This document shows, piece by piece, positions 15,711-23,982 of a stretch of 49,534 bases of DNA. The notes below the pieces were generated by a model, which searched no databases, was not told where the DNA came from, and saw nothing but the letters and a program-made list of their open reading frames with translations. Origin of the DNA: Clostridia bacterium (GTDB lineage: Bacteria > Bacillota > Clostridia > Oscillospirales > CAG-382); assembly GCA_017537345.1 (NCBI GenBank), contig JAFYKY010000008.1, positions 1 through 49,534 on the forward strand, read 5' to 3'. A program made the position numbers and the translations under genes. Numbering within the stretch: the stretch's first letter is position 1; each line of letters opens with the position of its first letter.

Positions 15711-16561
15711 ATAACGCCTTCTTCCTTCAGGATTCCGTCAACGTATTCCTTTATTTCGAATTCTGTCTTCTTTACGTTAAAGAAATCTTTTTCGCATTCG
15801 TACGCGCCGCCGTTGGTATTTCTGTTTTTGCCCCAGTGCATGGAGCAAAGATACTTTCCGTCCCCTCTGCATTCAAAGCCGTAGGGGGAGGAATAACAGA
15901 ACTTTTCTTCTGCCTTGGTCAGGTTAACATCGGTTTTGTAAAGAGTTTCCTTGGGCTGGTAGCTTTGGCTTCCGCCGTAGGTGGAAAACCAGAATTCGCC
16001 CGTGGTCTTATCGTAATCCAGATTCTGTATGCCAAACACGGTGTTGCCCGTATTTATGTGATATTCGGTTTCGTAAACACCGTCAAGAGTAAAGCGCAGC
16101 AGTATGTTGTTTTCGTATTTTTCGCCGGTGTCCAGAGCGCAGGCAACAAACATACGCCATTCCTCGGTGCCGGGAATTTTGGCAATAGCCACGCCGTCTA
16201 TACCCTGAAAACCGCGGGTGTCCTTGTCCGTGCCCTTAAGGGATTTATAATAATCGCAAATATCCAGGTTAATAATATTTACGGTTTCCAAGGTTTCCGC
16301 ATCAAAAACGTATATTTTAAAGGAAGTCCAATCGTTCCAGGCGTGGTCGGGAAGGCAGTTGCCCATATAGGAAGCGTACAGCTTGCCGTCGTGGTAATCA
16401 ATATCTCCCAAATGTCCGCCGAACACGGGTACACAGCGCTTAACAGTGCTCTCGTGAGTAGTCTTTACCACCGTGTCCGTAAAGGACCAGTAAACGTACT
16501 TATCGTCTGTGGTAAAGCCCTGCATGTGTTGGTTCTGATGTAAGACTTCTGCATATTTCAT
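15707..16561 (-). CDS. Predicted beta-propeller protein of unknown function
   Basis: 284 residues without a signal peptide. Recurrent blade-like stretches are seen, such as GFTTDDKYVYWSFTD, DIDYHDGKLYASY, NLDYDKTTGEFWFSTYG and ECRGDGKYLCSMHWG. This suggests a six-bladed propeller of the kind found in sugar-binding or lyase-like proteins. No catalytic motif is recognised. GAGGTG lies upstream of ATG. It is the first gene of the operon with the SGNH hydrolase and HAD phosphatase, so a joint role in using an acylated or phosphorylated compound is possible (inference). Confidence 0.7.
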   Translation of the reverse strand: MKYAEVLHQNQHMQGFTTDDKYVYWSFTDTVVKTTHESTVKRCVPVFGGHLGDIDYHDGKLYASYMGNCLPDHAWNDWTSFKIYVFDAETLETVNIINLDICDYYKSLKGTDKDTRGFQGIDGVAIAKIPGTEEWRMFVACALDTGEKYENNILLRFTLDGVYETEYHINTGNTVFGIQNLDYDKTTGEFWFSTYGGSQSYQPKETLYKTDVNLTKAEEKFCYSSPYGFECRGDGKYLCSMHWGKNRNTNGGAYECEKDFFNVKKTEFEIKEYVDGILKEEGVI

Positions 16562-16581
16562 TTAATAATCACCTCGAAAAG

Positions 16582-16610
16582 ATTATATAATAATAAAGCA
16601 TAAATGTCAA
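16582..16610 (-). promoter_or_regulatory. Promoter of the propeller/SGNH/HAD operon
   Basis: Minus strand: TTGACA (16610-16605), 17 bases, TATAAT (16587-16582). Perfect consensus. Confidence 0.8.
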
Positions 16611-16622
16611 TTATGCGCAAAA

Positions 16623-16652
16623 CAAAAGACCGTTTTATACGGTCTTTTAAGA
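16623..16652 (-). terminator. Terminator of the chromate-transporter pair
   Basis: AAAAGACCGT/ACGGTCTTTT stem with loop TTTAT, followed on the minus strand by GTTTTG. Confidence 0.8.
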
Positions 16653-16659
16653 TGTGTAT

Positions 16660-17235
16660 TTACATAAACAGATTTTGTATACTTCCCCAAAGCAGACCGC
16701 AGGCTGCGGAAGCAAGTAAAATAAAGTGAGGCTTTGCTTTTTTATATACCAAAAACAGACACAGACCCAGAGTTATTACAGAAAACAGCATATCAAAGGT
16801 GAGTATGCTTTGAACGGAAAAACCAAATGGCAGGAAAACCTCAGTTCCGACAGATACCATCGCCGCGGATATAAGGGCGATAGCCGCAGGACGTAATCCC
16901 CGCATAGCACCCGCAACGTAGCGGTTTGCAATAAACTTTTTGTAAAACCGCGCTATTATCATTATAACTATCAGGGAAGGAAGTACCACGCCCGTTGTTG
17001 CCGCAACAGCACCGGGAATACCCGCCACGTTAAAGCCAACGTATGTCGCCATATTTATGGCAATAGGGCCCGGTGTGCTTTCGCTTATGGCGATAAAATC
17101 AATTATCTCCTGCATTTCCATCCAGCCGTGGGAGGTAACCTGCTCTGCCACCAGCTCTACCATAGCGTAGCCGCCGCCAAAGGTGCAGGCGCCTATCTTA
17201 AAGAATATCCAGAGAAGAGATAATATCTGTATCAT
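16660..17235 (-). CDS. Chromate transporter family protein, half-size, second of pair
   Basis: 191 residues, one CHR domain with about six hydrophobic spans. Hallmarks are FKIGACTFGGGYAMV near 12-26 and STPGPIAINMATYVGF near 53-68. Half-size CHR proteins work as pairs of unlike subunits. The start overlaps the stop of the first half as ATGA. Known members export chromate with sulfate competition; in gut anaerobes the natural anion is uncertain. Confidence 0.9.
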   Translation of the reverse strand: MIQILSLLWIFFKIGACTFGGGYAMVELVAEQVTSHGWMEMQEIIDFIAISESTPGPIAINMATYVGFNVAGIPGAVAATTGVVLPSLIVIMIIARFYKKFIANRYVAGAMRGLRPAAIALISAAMVSVGTEVFLPFGFSVQSILTFDMLFSVITLGLCLFLVYKKAKPHFILLASAACGLLWGSIQNLFM

Positions 17236-17795
17236 TTTTTATCCCTCCTCAAAGAAACCAGCACACTGCCGACACCAATAAGTCCTGCGGAAATAATAAC
17301 AGGTATGGTGCCCGCGCCGAATACAGCCACGGCGCAAAAGGCAAGTACAAACATAATATAAAAGAAAGCGTCCTTTTTGCAGGAGGAAAACATTTTTAAA
17401 AATGCCTTGAGTATAAGGGCAATAACCCCCACACGCACTCCCATAAACATATAGTTTATGGCCTCTATGCTCTTAAAGAAATCAAAAAAAGCGGCAATAA
17501 AGGTCATTATAATAAAGGGCGGAATTACCGTACCCAGAGTGGCAATAACGCTTCCCAAGCTTCCCGCCGCTCTGTATCCCACAAAAGTGGCGGTATTTAC
17601 CGCAATGGGGCCGGGCGTGCTTTCTGCCACGGTAACTATATCCAGCATTTCCTCGTCGGTAATCCACTTCTTTTTATCAACCGCCTCTGCGGACATAAAG
17701 CTTATCATAGCCGCGCCGCCGCCGAATGTCAAAGCGCCGATCTTGAAAAACGACCAGAACAGCTCACCGTACGTGCTTAATTTTTTCTTACTCAT
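17232..17795 (-). CDS. Chromate transporter family protein, half-size, first of pair
   Basis: 187 residues with the same hallmarks: FKIGALTFGGGAAMI near 16-30 and STPGPIAVNTATFVGY near 54-69. About six membrane spans follow. It has AGGAGA upstream of ATG. It is clearly homologous to its partner, so the pair derives from gene duplication and splits the 12-span full-length transporter. Confidence 0.9.
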   Translation of the reverse strand: MSKKKLSTYGELFWSFFKIGALTFGGGAAMISFMSAEAVDKKKWITDEEMLDIVTVAESTPGPIAVNTATFVGYRAAGSLGSVIATLGTVIPPFIIMTFIAAFFDFFKSIEAINYMFMGVRVGVIALILKAFLKMFSSCKKDAFFYIMFVLAFCAVAVFGAGTIPVIISAGLIGVGSVLVSLRRDKK

Positions 17796-17824
17796 ATCAA
17801 ATCTCCTCTATACGGTATGATACT

Positions 17825-17852
17825 ATTTTATTAAAAAAAGCCGAAAAGTCAA
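17825..17852 (-). promoter_or_regulatory. Promoter of the chromate-transporter pair
   Basis: Minus strand: TTGACT (17852-17847), 16 bases, TAAAAT (17830-17825). Confidence 0.55.
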
Positions 17853-17970
17853 GGCGGATACTCCAAAAACAAGGATCCCATTAAAAATTTTTTGATTTGC
17901 GAAGGACCAATGTCGCGTTTGGGCGCAAAGCCAACAAGCCTTCGTATGATCGGGAGCCAAAAATACAAAA

Positions 17971-18009
17971 ACAAAAATCCGCAGATCAGATCTGCGGATT
18001 TTGTTTTTT
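17971..18009 (-). terminator. Terminator of the FAD-oxidoreductase gene
   Basis: AAAATCCGCAGATC/GATCTGCGGATTTT perfect palindrome with A and T runs on both sides. Confidence 0.8.
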
Positions 18010-18015
18010 GGTGTT

Positions 18016-20451
18016 TTATTTTTTGTCCACGCTTAAGTAAACGGAATCCAGATCAATGTTCAGCTCCGATACGGAGCCTACCTTTGCTGACAGATCTATA
18101 CCGATCTTGAAAATATTCGTTCCGAACCCGCTCTCGTGAGAAGCGTTTGCCCAGACAAGCACACCGTCCACGTACAGATCATAGGTGTATTTGCCGTCGG
18201 CGCCCTTCTTTACTTTAACCTCGTAATCGTGCCATACGGACGTATCCAGCTTTGCGGATTTTGAAGCAGAGCCGTATGAGCTTGATACCGAGCCTATGCT
18301 GTTGTAGGGACGAACGAGTATCAGCTGAATATAATATTCGGCGCTTCTTACGGTTATTTCCGCTTTTCCGGTCGAATTCAGTCTTGCTCTGAACCCAAAG
18401 GTAAAATCAACCACGGGGGATACGAATTCGGCTCTCGTAATATAGGAATAACCCTCCATAGCCGCCCTTTTAACGGTTATATAAGAGTTGTTCTGAACAA
18501 CGGTTACTGCGCTGTTATCTGCGTTTGCCTTTCCCCATTTGCTCCAGTCATCAAAGGATTCGGTAAACGCGCAGTTCATCCATTCGGAATTTGTCAGGGA
18601 AAGCACGGCTTTGTTTTCGTACAGAATATTCTGCAGTTTGGATACGTCGATATCGTGGACCTTGGTCTTGTCCTGCACAGAAATAGCCGCCGCTCTGCCT
18701 GCCGCTTCTCCGATAATCATATACTGGGGCTCCATACGAATGGTGGAGTATGCTACGTGGCTTGCAGAAAGGGTGCAGGTAACCAACAGGTTGTCCGCTT
18801 CGGCACGCCAGGGCAGCAACGCTCTGTAGGAAATTTCGTAGGGGTCTACGTTAACCTCCATATTACCTTCGTTTCTTATATATCCGTCTGCGGTGATATA
18901 TCTCTGAACGTTGTGAGAATCGCTGTTGTAAGAGCCCATTCCGATAGTATCTTGTTTTGTTAAATTCTTTCCGCCGCCCTTTTCAATATCCTTTTGGGTC
19001 ATTACGTATTCGCCAATCATTCTGCGGCCTTCACGGATATACAGTTGGAAGGTCCAGTTACCGTTTTCAACGTATTCGTCCTTGGGAAGACCCCATGCGG
19101 AAACCGATCTTCTTACGTCGGGATGTACGGAAGGATCGTTTGCAAGGAAGTACAGCAAGCCCGCAACGTAATTATAGTGATCGTTCCAGATCTCCTCTCG
19201 CTGGGCGTAAGTAGCATCAGGATAATCGTAATTTCCGCCGATATAATCGGTAGAAAAAGCACCGTTGTTGTTAAAATCGTGCTTGCCGTTTACTCCGGGA
19301 CCCACACCGAACAGGTTATAAACCGTGGGAGCCGTTCCCTTTGCTTTTACCCATGCGTCAATATAATCTGCCAGCAGGGTATATCGTGTGGGATCGTATC
19401 CTTCGGGCTTGGGGAAGGGGATCATATTATTTTTGTTGTTGGTTGCGCATATACGGAAATTGTATGCCTGAACCTTTTTATCACCCGTGCCCACAGGTGC
19501 AAGCGGCTCTTCGCTAACCTCTTTGTATTTCAGGTTTCCGTTTTCGTCCCTTGCCACAATGGCAAAATTAAAGTTGTGGTTGGAAGCGCCCTGGGTTTCG
19601 GGGCCAACAACACCTGCCAGAGATTCGCCGTAAACATCGCGGCCTTCTCTTCCGTAGGTATAGGATACTCCGGCTTGCGCCATCAGATCGCCTTCGTAGG
19701 AAGCGTCTATAAAGTTGGTTGCGGCAAATTCGCTCCCGCTTTCGCATATAATTTTCTTTATGGTGGTGCCTGACATCACAACACCGCTGTTTTCAACCAA
19801 ACGCTCGCCCATAAACACTTCCACGGGATACGCGTTATTTTCGGTTTCGTTTAACATATCGGCAAAAATTTCTTCTGCAACGTGAGGTTCAAAATACCAA
19901 TCCACCGCGTTTTGTGTGGTGTTACCCTTTTTGACCGCGTTTCTTTGGAAAAACTCTCTTGCCATACCGCCGATCACGCTTGCGTTGCCGATATCGGTTG
20001 CAAACAGACCGCCTGCAAGCATACCGCCCAGATGGTCAGCAGGGGCAACCAGCGCAACCTTTACACCCTGACGGCTTGCCGCCACGGCAGAAACCACAGC
20101 CGCCGCCGTGTCGCCGTAAACTACAACGTCGTACCGCTTTGCATTGTCAAGCTCATCGGGCTGGGAAGTTTCATCGGGCCGGGAAGTTTCATCGGGCTGG
20201 GAAAACTCATCGTCGGATTCGTTTTCCGTAACGTCAGAGGCTTCGCTGCTTGTTTCGTTTTCTTCGGGGTAAGATTTTTCGTCACTTACTTCACCTGCCG
20301 AAACCTCCGAGCTTTCGCTGTGCGGAACGCTTTCGGCGTCATTTACGGAATTATCGGATGTGTTTTCCACATTCGTGCCGCAAGCGCACAAAACGCCCGC
20401 CAACAAAACAAACGATAATACCAAGGCTACAATTCTTATAAGCTTATGCAT
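18016..20451 (-). CDS. Exported FAD-dependent oxidoreductase lipoprotein
   Basis: 811 residues from the ATG at 20451 (GGAGGTGG just upstream); the open frame continues upstream through the promoter and is not coding there. The lipoprotein signal ends LCAC (C24). A low-complexity acidic linker follows (25-104), with PDETS-type repeats at about 84-100. The FAD-binding Rossmann start is YDVVVYGDTAAAVVSAVAA (107-125), then HLGGMLAGGL, as in the FAD_oxidored family. The last 150 or so residues resemble a LamG/concanavalin-like module. The substrate is unknown; a surface sugar-related compound is a guess from the lectin-like end. Confidence 0.85.
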   Translation of the reverse strand: MHKLIRIVALVLSFVLLAGVLCACGTNVENTSDNSVNDAESVPHSESSEVSAGEVSDEKSYPEENETSSEASDVTENESDDEFSQPDETSRPDETSQPDELDNAKRYDVVVYGDTAAAVVSAVAASRQGVKVALVAPADHLGGMLAGGLFATDIGNASVIGGMAREFFQRNAVKKGNTTQNAVDWYFEPHVAEEIFADMLNETENNAYPVEVFMGERLVENSGVVMSGTTIKKIICESGSEFAATNFIDASYEGDLMAQAGVSYTYGREGRDVYGESLAGVVGPETQGASNHNFNFAIVARDENGNLKYKEVSEEPLAPVGTGDKKVQAYNFRICATNNKNNMIPFPKPEGYDPTRYTLLADYIDAWVKAKGTAPTVYNLFGVGPGVNGKHDFNNNGAFSTDYIGGNYDYPDATYAQREEIWNDHYNYVAGLLYFLANDPSVHPDVRRSVSAWGLPKDEYVENGNWTFQLYIREGRRMIGEYVMTQKDIEKGGGKNLTKQDTIGMGSYNSDSHNVQRYITADGYIRNEGNMEVNVDPYEISYRALLPWRAEADNLLVTCTLSASHVAYSTIRMEPQYMIIGEAAGRAAAISVQDKTKVHDIDVSKLQNILYENKAVLSLTNSEWMNCAFTESFDDWSKWGKANADNSAVTVVQNNSYITVKRAAMEGYSYITRAEFVSPVVDFTFGFRARLNSTGKAEITVRSAEYYIQLILVRPYNSIGSVSSSYGSASKSAKLDTSVWHDYEVKVKKGADGKYTYDLYVDGVLVWANASHESGFGTNIFKIGIDLSAKVGSVSELNIDLDSVYLSVDKK
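20155..20205. repeat. Short tandem repeat in the FAD-oxidoreductase linker
   Basis: Three near-identical 18-base units (core GGGAAGTTTCATCGGGC) encode the PDETS-type linker. Copy number probably varies between strains. Confidence 0.7.
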
Positions 20452-20510
20452 AAAATCCACCTCCGTGTTTTTTAAAGCAGCAAACCGTGTGCGGCTTGCC
20501 CACCGCTTAT

Positions 20511-20539
20511 ATTTTACCACAACATACGAAAATTGTCTA
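20511..20539 (-). promoter_or_regulatory. Promoter of the FAD-oxidoreductase gene
   Basis: Minus strand: TAGACA (20539-20534), 17 bases, TAAAAT (20516-20511) with TGG before the -10. Confidence 0.6.
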
Positions 20540-20593
20540 TAAAATTTTCTCAAACGCGTCGTACTGCCGCAGAAGCAGGCGGCATTTGTAAAT

Positions 20594-21140
20594 ACGGTAT
20601 ATAAACAATTTGCGTTTCGGTCTGCATTCAAAGCCGTGGTTTTTGATATGCCAGATAGGAGAAGGTAGGACGCCGGGTATTTGACGCAGAACGCTTTTTC
20701 GCGAGCGGGGAGCTGTAGTTTACTACTGCCTCCCGAGCGAAAACGCGTAGAAACGCAAAATAAAAGGAATCTGTTTGCAGATTCCTACCTATAAAGAAAA
20801 CAAAAATGCGAGAGATAAACAAAAATCTCTCGCATCAGTAATTACGGTATATAAACAATTTGCGTTTCGGTCTGCGTTAAAAGAGCTACGGCTTTCGATA
20901 TGTAATACAGGAGAAGGTAGGACGCCGGGTATTTAGCGCAGAAAACGCTTTTTAGGCGCGTGGGGCTGTACAAAGGTACTGCCCACCGACTAAAAACGTT
21001 TAAAAACGCGAAATAAAAAGGAATTCGTGTATTCACGAATTCCTACATTATCAGTGTTTCAAACAGACGTCAGCGAAAGCAGTAATGGTTTTCGCAGTAC
21101 ATCTTCTTTTAACTTTTTTCGCGTTTTGATCTGCGTTAAA
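20594..21140 (-). repeat. Structured 3'-UTR element, two tandem copies (E5a, E5b) plus a truncated third
   Basis: No gene is seen here. E5b starts about 15 bases after the YitT stop on the minus strand: outer stem 21119-21129 with 21001-21011 (AAAACGCGA core), second hairpin 21019-21043. E5a repeats about 250 bases on: outer stem 20750-20760 with 20861-20869, terminator hairpin 20806-20835, second hairpin 20765-20786, distal hairpin about 20692-20746. The start of another copy lies at 20594-20626. GAGAAGGTAGGACGCCGGGT recurs at about 20659 and 20911. Confidence 0.75.
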
Positions 21141-21150
21141 TAACCAAGTC

Positions 21151-22038
21151 CTACAGATCGGCGGTGTCGTGGGATTTGTATCCTTCTCCCAAAATCTCCG
21201 TAGCATTTGTAACAATAAGGAACGCTCCGTTATCCTCCGCGCGGATAACTTCTTTTGCCTTGGGAAGCTGGTGCTTTTTAAGCACGCACATGATCACGGG
21301 CCGGTTTTTGCCGGTGTAGCCGCCGTGGGAGTGAACGATGGTTGCGCCAACGTCAAGCTCTTCCAGCAGACGCTTGGTAATAATATCGTTTTTTTCGCTC
21401 ATTATATAAATCATCTTTGCGCTGTCAAAACCGTAAAGCAGCTTGTCCACCACAATGGTTTGAACAACAACGCACACGCCTGCGTAAATGGATAATTCAA
21501 AGCGTTTGAAAGCGATAGCGGAAGCGATAATTACTATAACGTCAAATATCATAAAAATAACGCCGGTGGAGATGTGCTTGAATTTAAGACGCATCAATTT
21601 TACCAAAATATCCGTACCGCCGGTAGAAGTACCTGCGTGGAACATAATGGCAATTCCGAAAGAAACCAGGGTCGGTCCCGCAATCGCCGCCAACATAGGA
21701 TCGTTGGTGGCGGCGCCGATATATTCCGAACCCAGATTCATAAACCAAGAGGACATTGCAATGGCATATAAGGTGGTAAACAAAAACTTAAATCCAAACT
21801 TCCAAGTGGCAATTATAAGCAGGGGTATATTAAGCACTATGATCCACGTACCCGTGGGCAAAAGACCAACTAAGTGGCTTAAAATAATAGAAACACCGGA
21901 AATTCCGCCGGAAGCAAGAGCGTTTGGGTCCAAAAACAAGAACACGCCCGCCGCATACATTGCACAGCCGATAGTTATCATGACCATGTTCACGAGGAAC
22001 TGTATTTTCGGATTTTTAAATCTGTGAAAAATATTCAC
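21151..22038 (-). CDS. YitT-family membrane protein
   Basis: 295 residues from the GTG at 22038, chosen because AGAGGTG lies 6 bases upstream; the GTG at 22047 is part of that ribosome site. The first two thirds hold five to six membrane spans with the family signature DPNALASGGISGVSIIL near 38-54 and HAGTSTGGTDILVKL further on. The last 90 or so residues form a soluble DUF2179-like domain (IYIMSEKNDIITKRLLEEL, then GYTGKNRPVIMCV). The family is widespread in Bacillota and the transported ligand is unknown. It is followed by structured elements. Confidence 0.88.
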   Translation of the reverse strand: MNIFHRFKNPKIQFLVNMVMITIGCAMYAAGVFLFLDPNALASGGISGVSIILSHLVGLLPTGTWIIVLNIPLLIIATWKFGFKFLFTTLYAIAMSSWFMNLGSEYIGAATNDPMLAAIAGPTLVSFGIAIMFHAGTSTGGTDILVKLMRLKFKHISTGVIFMIFDVIVIIASAIAFKRFELSIYAGVCVVVQTIVVDKLLYGFDSAKMIYIMSEKNDIITKRLLEELDVGATIVHSHGGYTGKNRPVIMCVLKKHQLPKAKEVIRAEDNGAFLIVTNATEILGEGYKSHDTADL

Positions 22039-22117
22039 CTTTTTCACCTCTGTGTATATTTTGGGTAGAAAAAATTATAACATCGAAGGAAAGTTTTGTC
22101 AATGACGGGGGAGGGAA

Positions 22118-22288
22118 AAGTGAAGTATGGGCTTGCGCCAAAGTGATGTTGTGCTATGCACAGTGATGTTGCTCCCTACGGTCGCAGTGAAGTGATGTGT
22201 TCCTGATCTCGTGCCGAAGGCACACTTCACGCGCGAAGCGCACTTCACTTCCGAAGGAAGCATCACGTTCCGCTTGCGGAACACATCG
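22118..22288. repeat. Array of short hairpins with a fixed linker (AGTGAWGT type)
   Basis: The linker AGTGAAGT or AGTGATGT occurs four to five times in the left half (about 22119-22194). Its reverse complement (ACTTCAC, CATCAC, ACATC) occurs in the right half (about 22222-22287). Between linkers are small palindromes such as TGTGCTATGCAC, TGCCGAAGGCA, GCGCGAAGCGC, TTCCGAAGGAA and GTTCCGCTTGCGGAAC. The whole is a large imperfect palindrome. No open frame is convincing. Confidence 0.7.
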
Positions 22289-22290
22289 TT

Positions 22291-22327
22291 GAAAAAAGCC
22301 TAACGCAATAGCGTTAGGCTTTTTTCT
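22291..22327 (-). terminator. Terminator of tRNA-Val
   Basis: AAAAAAGCCTAACGC/GCGTTAGGCTTTTTT stem with loop AATA, abutting the tRNA 3' end. Confidence 0.85.
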
Positions 22328-22403
22328 GGTGGGGGCTACAGGACTCGAACCTGTGACCCCCTGCTTGTAAGGCAGGTGCTCTAACCAACTGAGCTAAGCC
22401 CCC
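22327..22403 (-). tRNA. tRNA-Val (anticodon TAC)
   Basis: 77 bases including an encoded CCA. The acceptor stem GGGGGCT pairs with AGCCCCC. The D-arm is AGCTCAGTTGGTTAGAGC. The anticodon stem CCTGC/GCAGG has loop CTTACAA, so the anticodon is TAC (valine GTA codons). The T-arm contains GGTTCGAGTCC. Confidence 0.95.
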
Positions 22404-22418
22404 GTGTCCGACTCGTGC

Positions 22419-22447
22419 ATTATAGCACAAGTCAAATCGTTTGTCAA
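22419..22447 (-). promoter_or_regulatory. Promoter of tRNA-Val
   Basis: Minus strand: TTGACA (22447-22442), 17 bases, TATAAT (22424-22419) with TGC before the -10. Perfect consensus, 16 bases before the mature 5' end. Confidence 0.85.
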
Positions 22448-22450
22448 TAC

Positions 22451-22993
22451 CTAATTGAAATAAAAATTAGAAATTATTTTATCAAAATCAGCGCTCACGC
22501 TTTCAAAGTCCTTTTCGCTGGCGGTGAGAGTGATAATATACGCGGAATATCCGCCTACAGCCACTACCTGAACAAAGTGGTATGTGCTTCCGTCCACCTT
22601 TGCGGTGTAGTGGTATTTGCCTACGGTGTTGCCGTCCACCTTAATTTCTTCGGTCTTAACAGCCTTGTATTCCTTAAGCTCGTCGGCAAGTCTTTCTTCG
22701 TATGTCTTCCAATAATCCTTGTAGTTCTGCGCATCGGTACCGTATTTGGTAACGGAAAGGCTGGCGTAGGTGCTTACCATAGAAGAAGAGGAGGTATCCT
22801 TTAAAAGAGAAAGCATACCGTCGTTTCTGTCCACCGTCCATTCAACGGGGTGGCACAAAGCCACGTTTATAACGTCGTTCTTAACGTAAACCATTCCGTC
22901 GGGCACGGTAACGTCAGGCGTTTCGCCGCTTCCGCAAGCGCAAAGAGAAAATATCATACAAGCCGCAATAAGGGCAAAAATTATCTTTTTCAT
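22451..22993 (-). CDS. Small lipoprotein of unknown function (PsbP/DUF1795-like)
   Basis: 180 residues. The signal ends SLCAC (C20). The mature part has the look of a PsbP-like fold: HPVEWTVDRNDGMLSLL near the start, then SLSVTKYG, an amphipathic helix DYWKTYEERLADELKEY, YHYTAKVDGSTYHFVQVVAV, and a final helix FDKIISNFYF. Such lipoproteins are common in Clostridia and their role is unknown. GAGGAAG precedes ATG. No terminator separates it from the tRNA promoter. Confidence 0.75.
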   Translation of the reverse strand: MKKIIFALIAACMIFSLCACGSGETPDVTVPDGMVYVKNDVINVALCHPVEWTVDRNDGMLSLLKDTSSSSMVSTYASLSVTKYGTDAQNYKDYWKTYEERLADELKEYKAVKTEEIKVDGNTVGKYHYTAKVDGSTYHFVQVVAVGGYSAYIITLTASEKDFESVSADFDKIISNFYFN

Positions 22994-23107
22994 ATAGGTC
23001 TTCCTCGCTTTCTCTTCGTATTATATACCACCCTTTCCAAAAAGGCAATAGACTGAATGTGAATTTTTTGCATTTTTTGGGGGAAAAGAGAGGCTGCAAA
23101 CAAGTTT

Positions 23108-23425
23108 TTAGCTGTTTATGGCAGAGAGATATGCTTTTATAATATTCTCAAGGTTATCGAGTTTCGAGGGAGGACACTCGCGCAGTAAAACGGAGATAGT
23201 GTTTTCAACGCTGTCTGTTTCGGTTCCAAAAAGAATATAGTCTGTAGAAAGCAACAAAACATTAGAGATGTTGCACAGCGTGTTTACAGACATTCCTTTT
23301 ACCCCCAATTCTATGTCAGAGCAAAATTTCGGTGTTATATCCAATTTTTCGGCAAACTCTTCTCGAGTCATGCCCAAACGCTCTCTTTGCGCGCGTATTC
23401 TTTTTCCTATACCTGTTAAATCCAT
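23108..23425 (-). CDS. XRE-family regulator
   Basis: 105 residues from the ATG at 23425, chosen for AGAGGT upstream; the open frame extends to 23518 through AT-rich promoter DNA. The helix-turn-helix is GKRIRAQRERLGMTREEFAEKL, then FCSDIELGVKGMSVNTLCNIS, then STDYILFG. A C-terminal helix of about 40 residues follows, probably for dimerisation. It is divergent from the VanZ-like/DUF4352-like operon across a 140-base gap and may control it (inference). Confidence 0.85.
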   Translation of the reverse strand: MDLTGIGKRIRAQRERLGMTREEFAEKLDITPKFCSDIELGVKGMSVNTLCNISNVLLLSTDYILFGTETDSVENTISVLLRECPPSKLDNLENIIKAYLSAINS

Positions 23426-23504
23426 AACTGTCGACCTCTTAAAACACGAGACAATATATGTATATTTTACCCTTAAAGTTGCGTTTTTAAATAAACATAC
23501 AGGG

Positions 23505-23533
23505 TTGACAAAATACAACTCTGAGTGTATAAT
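23505..23533 (+). promoter_or_regulatory. Promoter of the VanZ-like operon
   Basis: TTGACA (23505-23510), 17 bases, TATAAT (23528-23533). Perfect consensus. Confidence 0.8.
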
Positions 23534-23565
23534 TGTTATAACAAATAGCGTTTGGCGGTGTAACG

Positions 23566-23982
23566 GTGAGAAACAGAGTGCGCTTGTTTGCGGCGCTTAA
23601 CATATTGGTTCCTCTTATTATAGGACTTGCGGTTTATTTTGCTGTTCAGAAAAGTACTTATTTGGAACGGGTGTTTGCCGCTATGTTTGCGGTCGACTTT
23701 AAACCGCTGGTTTGGTCCGGTTGGACATATACTTTTACGGTTTGTTGGCTGTGTGACGTTTTGTGGTCGTATTCGCTGGTTTTTTCCTTGTGGGTGAGTC
23801 TGTATTCGCGGAAGAACGCAGTGTTGCTTAGTGTTGTTTTGGCGCTTTTTGCCGGCGTCGCTTTTGAACTGCTTCAACTTTTCGGGCAGGTCGGCGGCAC
23901 TTTTGATGTGTTTGATATAATTATGGAATTAACAGCGGCGATTTTGGCGGCTGTAGTTATAAAAAGGAGAAAACTTATATGA
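23566..23982 (+). CDS. VanZ-like small membrane protein
   Basis: 138 residues from a GTG start (weak GGCGGTG site). Four hydrophobic spans are seen: near 8-26, 50-75, 85-105 and 118-133. The segment FELLQLFGQVGGTFDVFDII with a following membrane helix resembles the conserved end of VanZ-family proteins (E-x-x-Q-x-F ... D-x-x-D), though the usual Asn after the last Asp is not kept. VanZ relatives affect resistance to glycopeptides or phospho-compounds; here the role is unknown. It overlaps the next gene by ATGA. Confidence 0.65.
   Translation: MRNRVRLFAALNILVPLIIGLAVYFAVQKSTYLERVFAAMFAVDFKPLVWSGWTYTFTVCWLCDVLWSYSLVFSLWVSLYSRKNAVLLSVVLALFAGVAFELLQLFGQVGGTFDVFDIIMELTAAILAAVVIKRRKLI

Noticed and set aside
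20452..20631. N-terminal extension of the FAD-oxidoreductase frame
   Set aside because: The extra 60 codons run through a likely promoter (20511-20539), and a GGAGGT site and lipoprotein signal mark the start at 20451.
22118..22288. CRISPR array
   Set aside because: The constant parts are only about 8 bases and switch orientation midway, the intervening parts are palindromes, and no cas genes are near. The same holds for 49288-49412.
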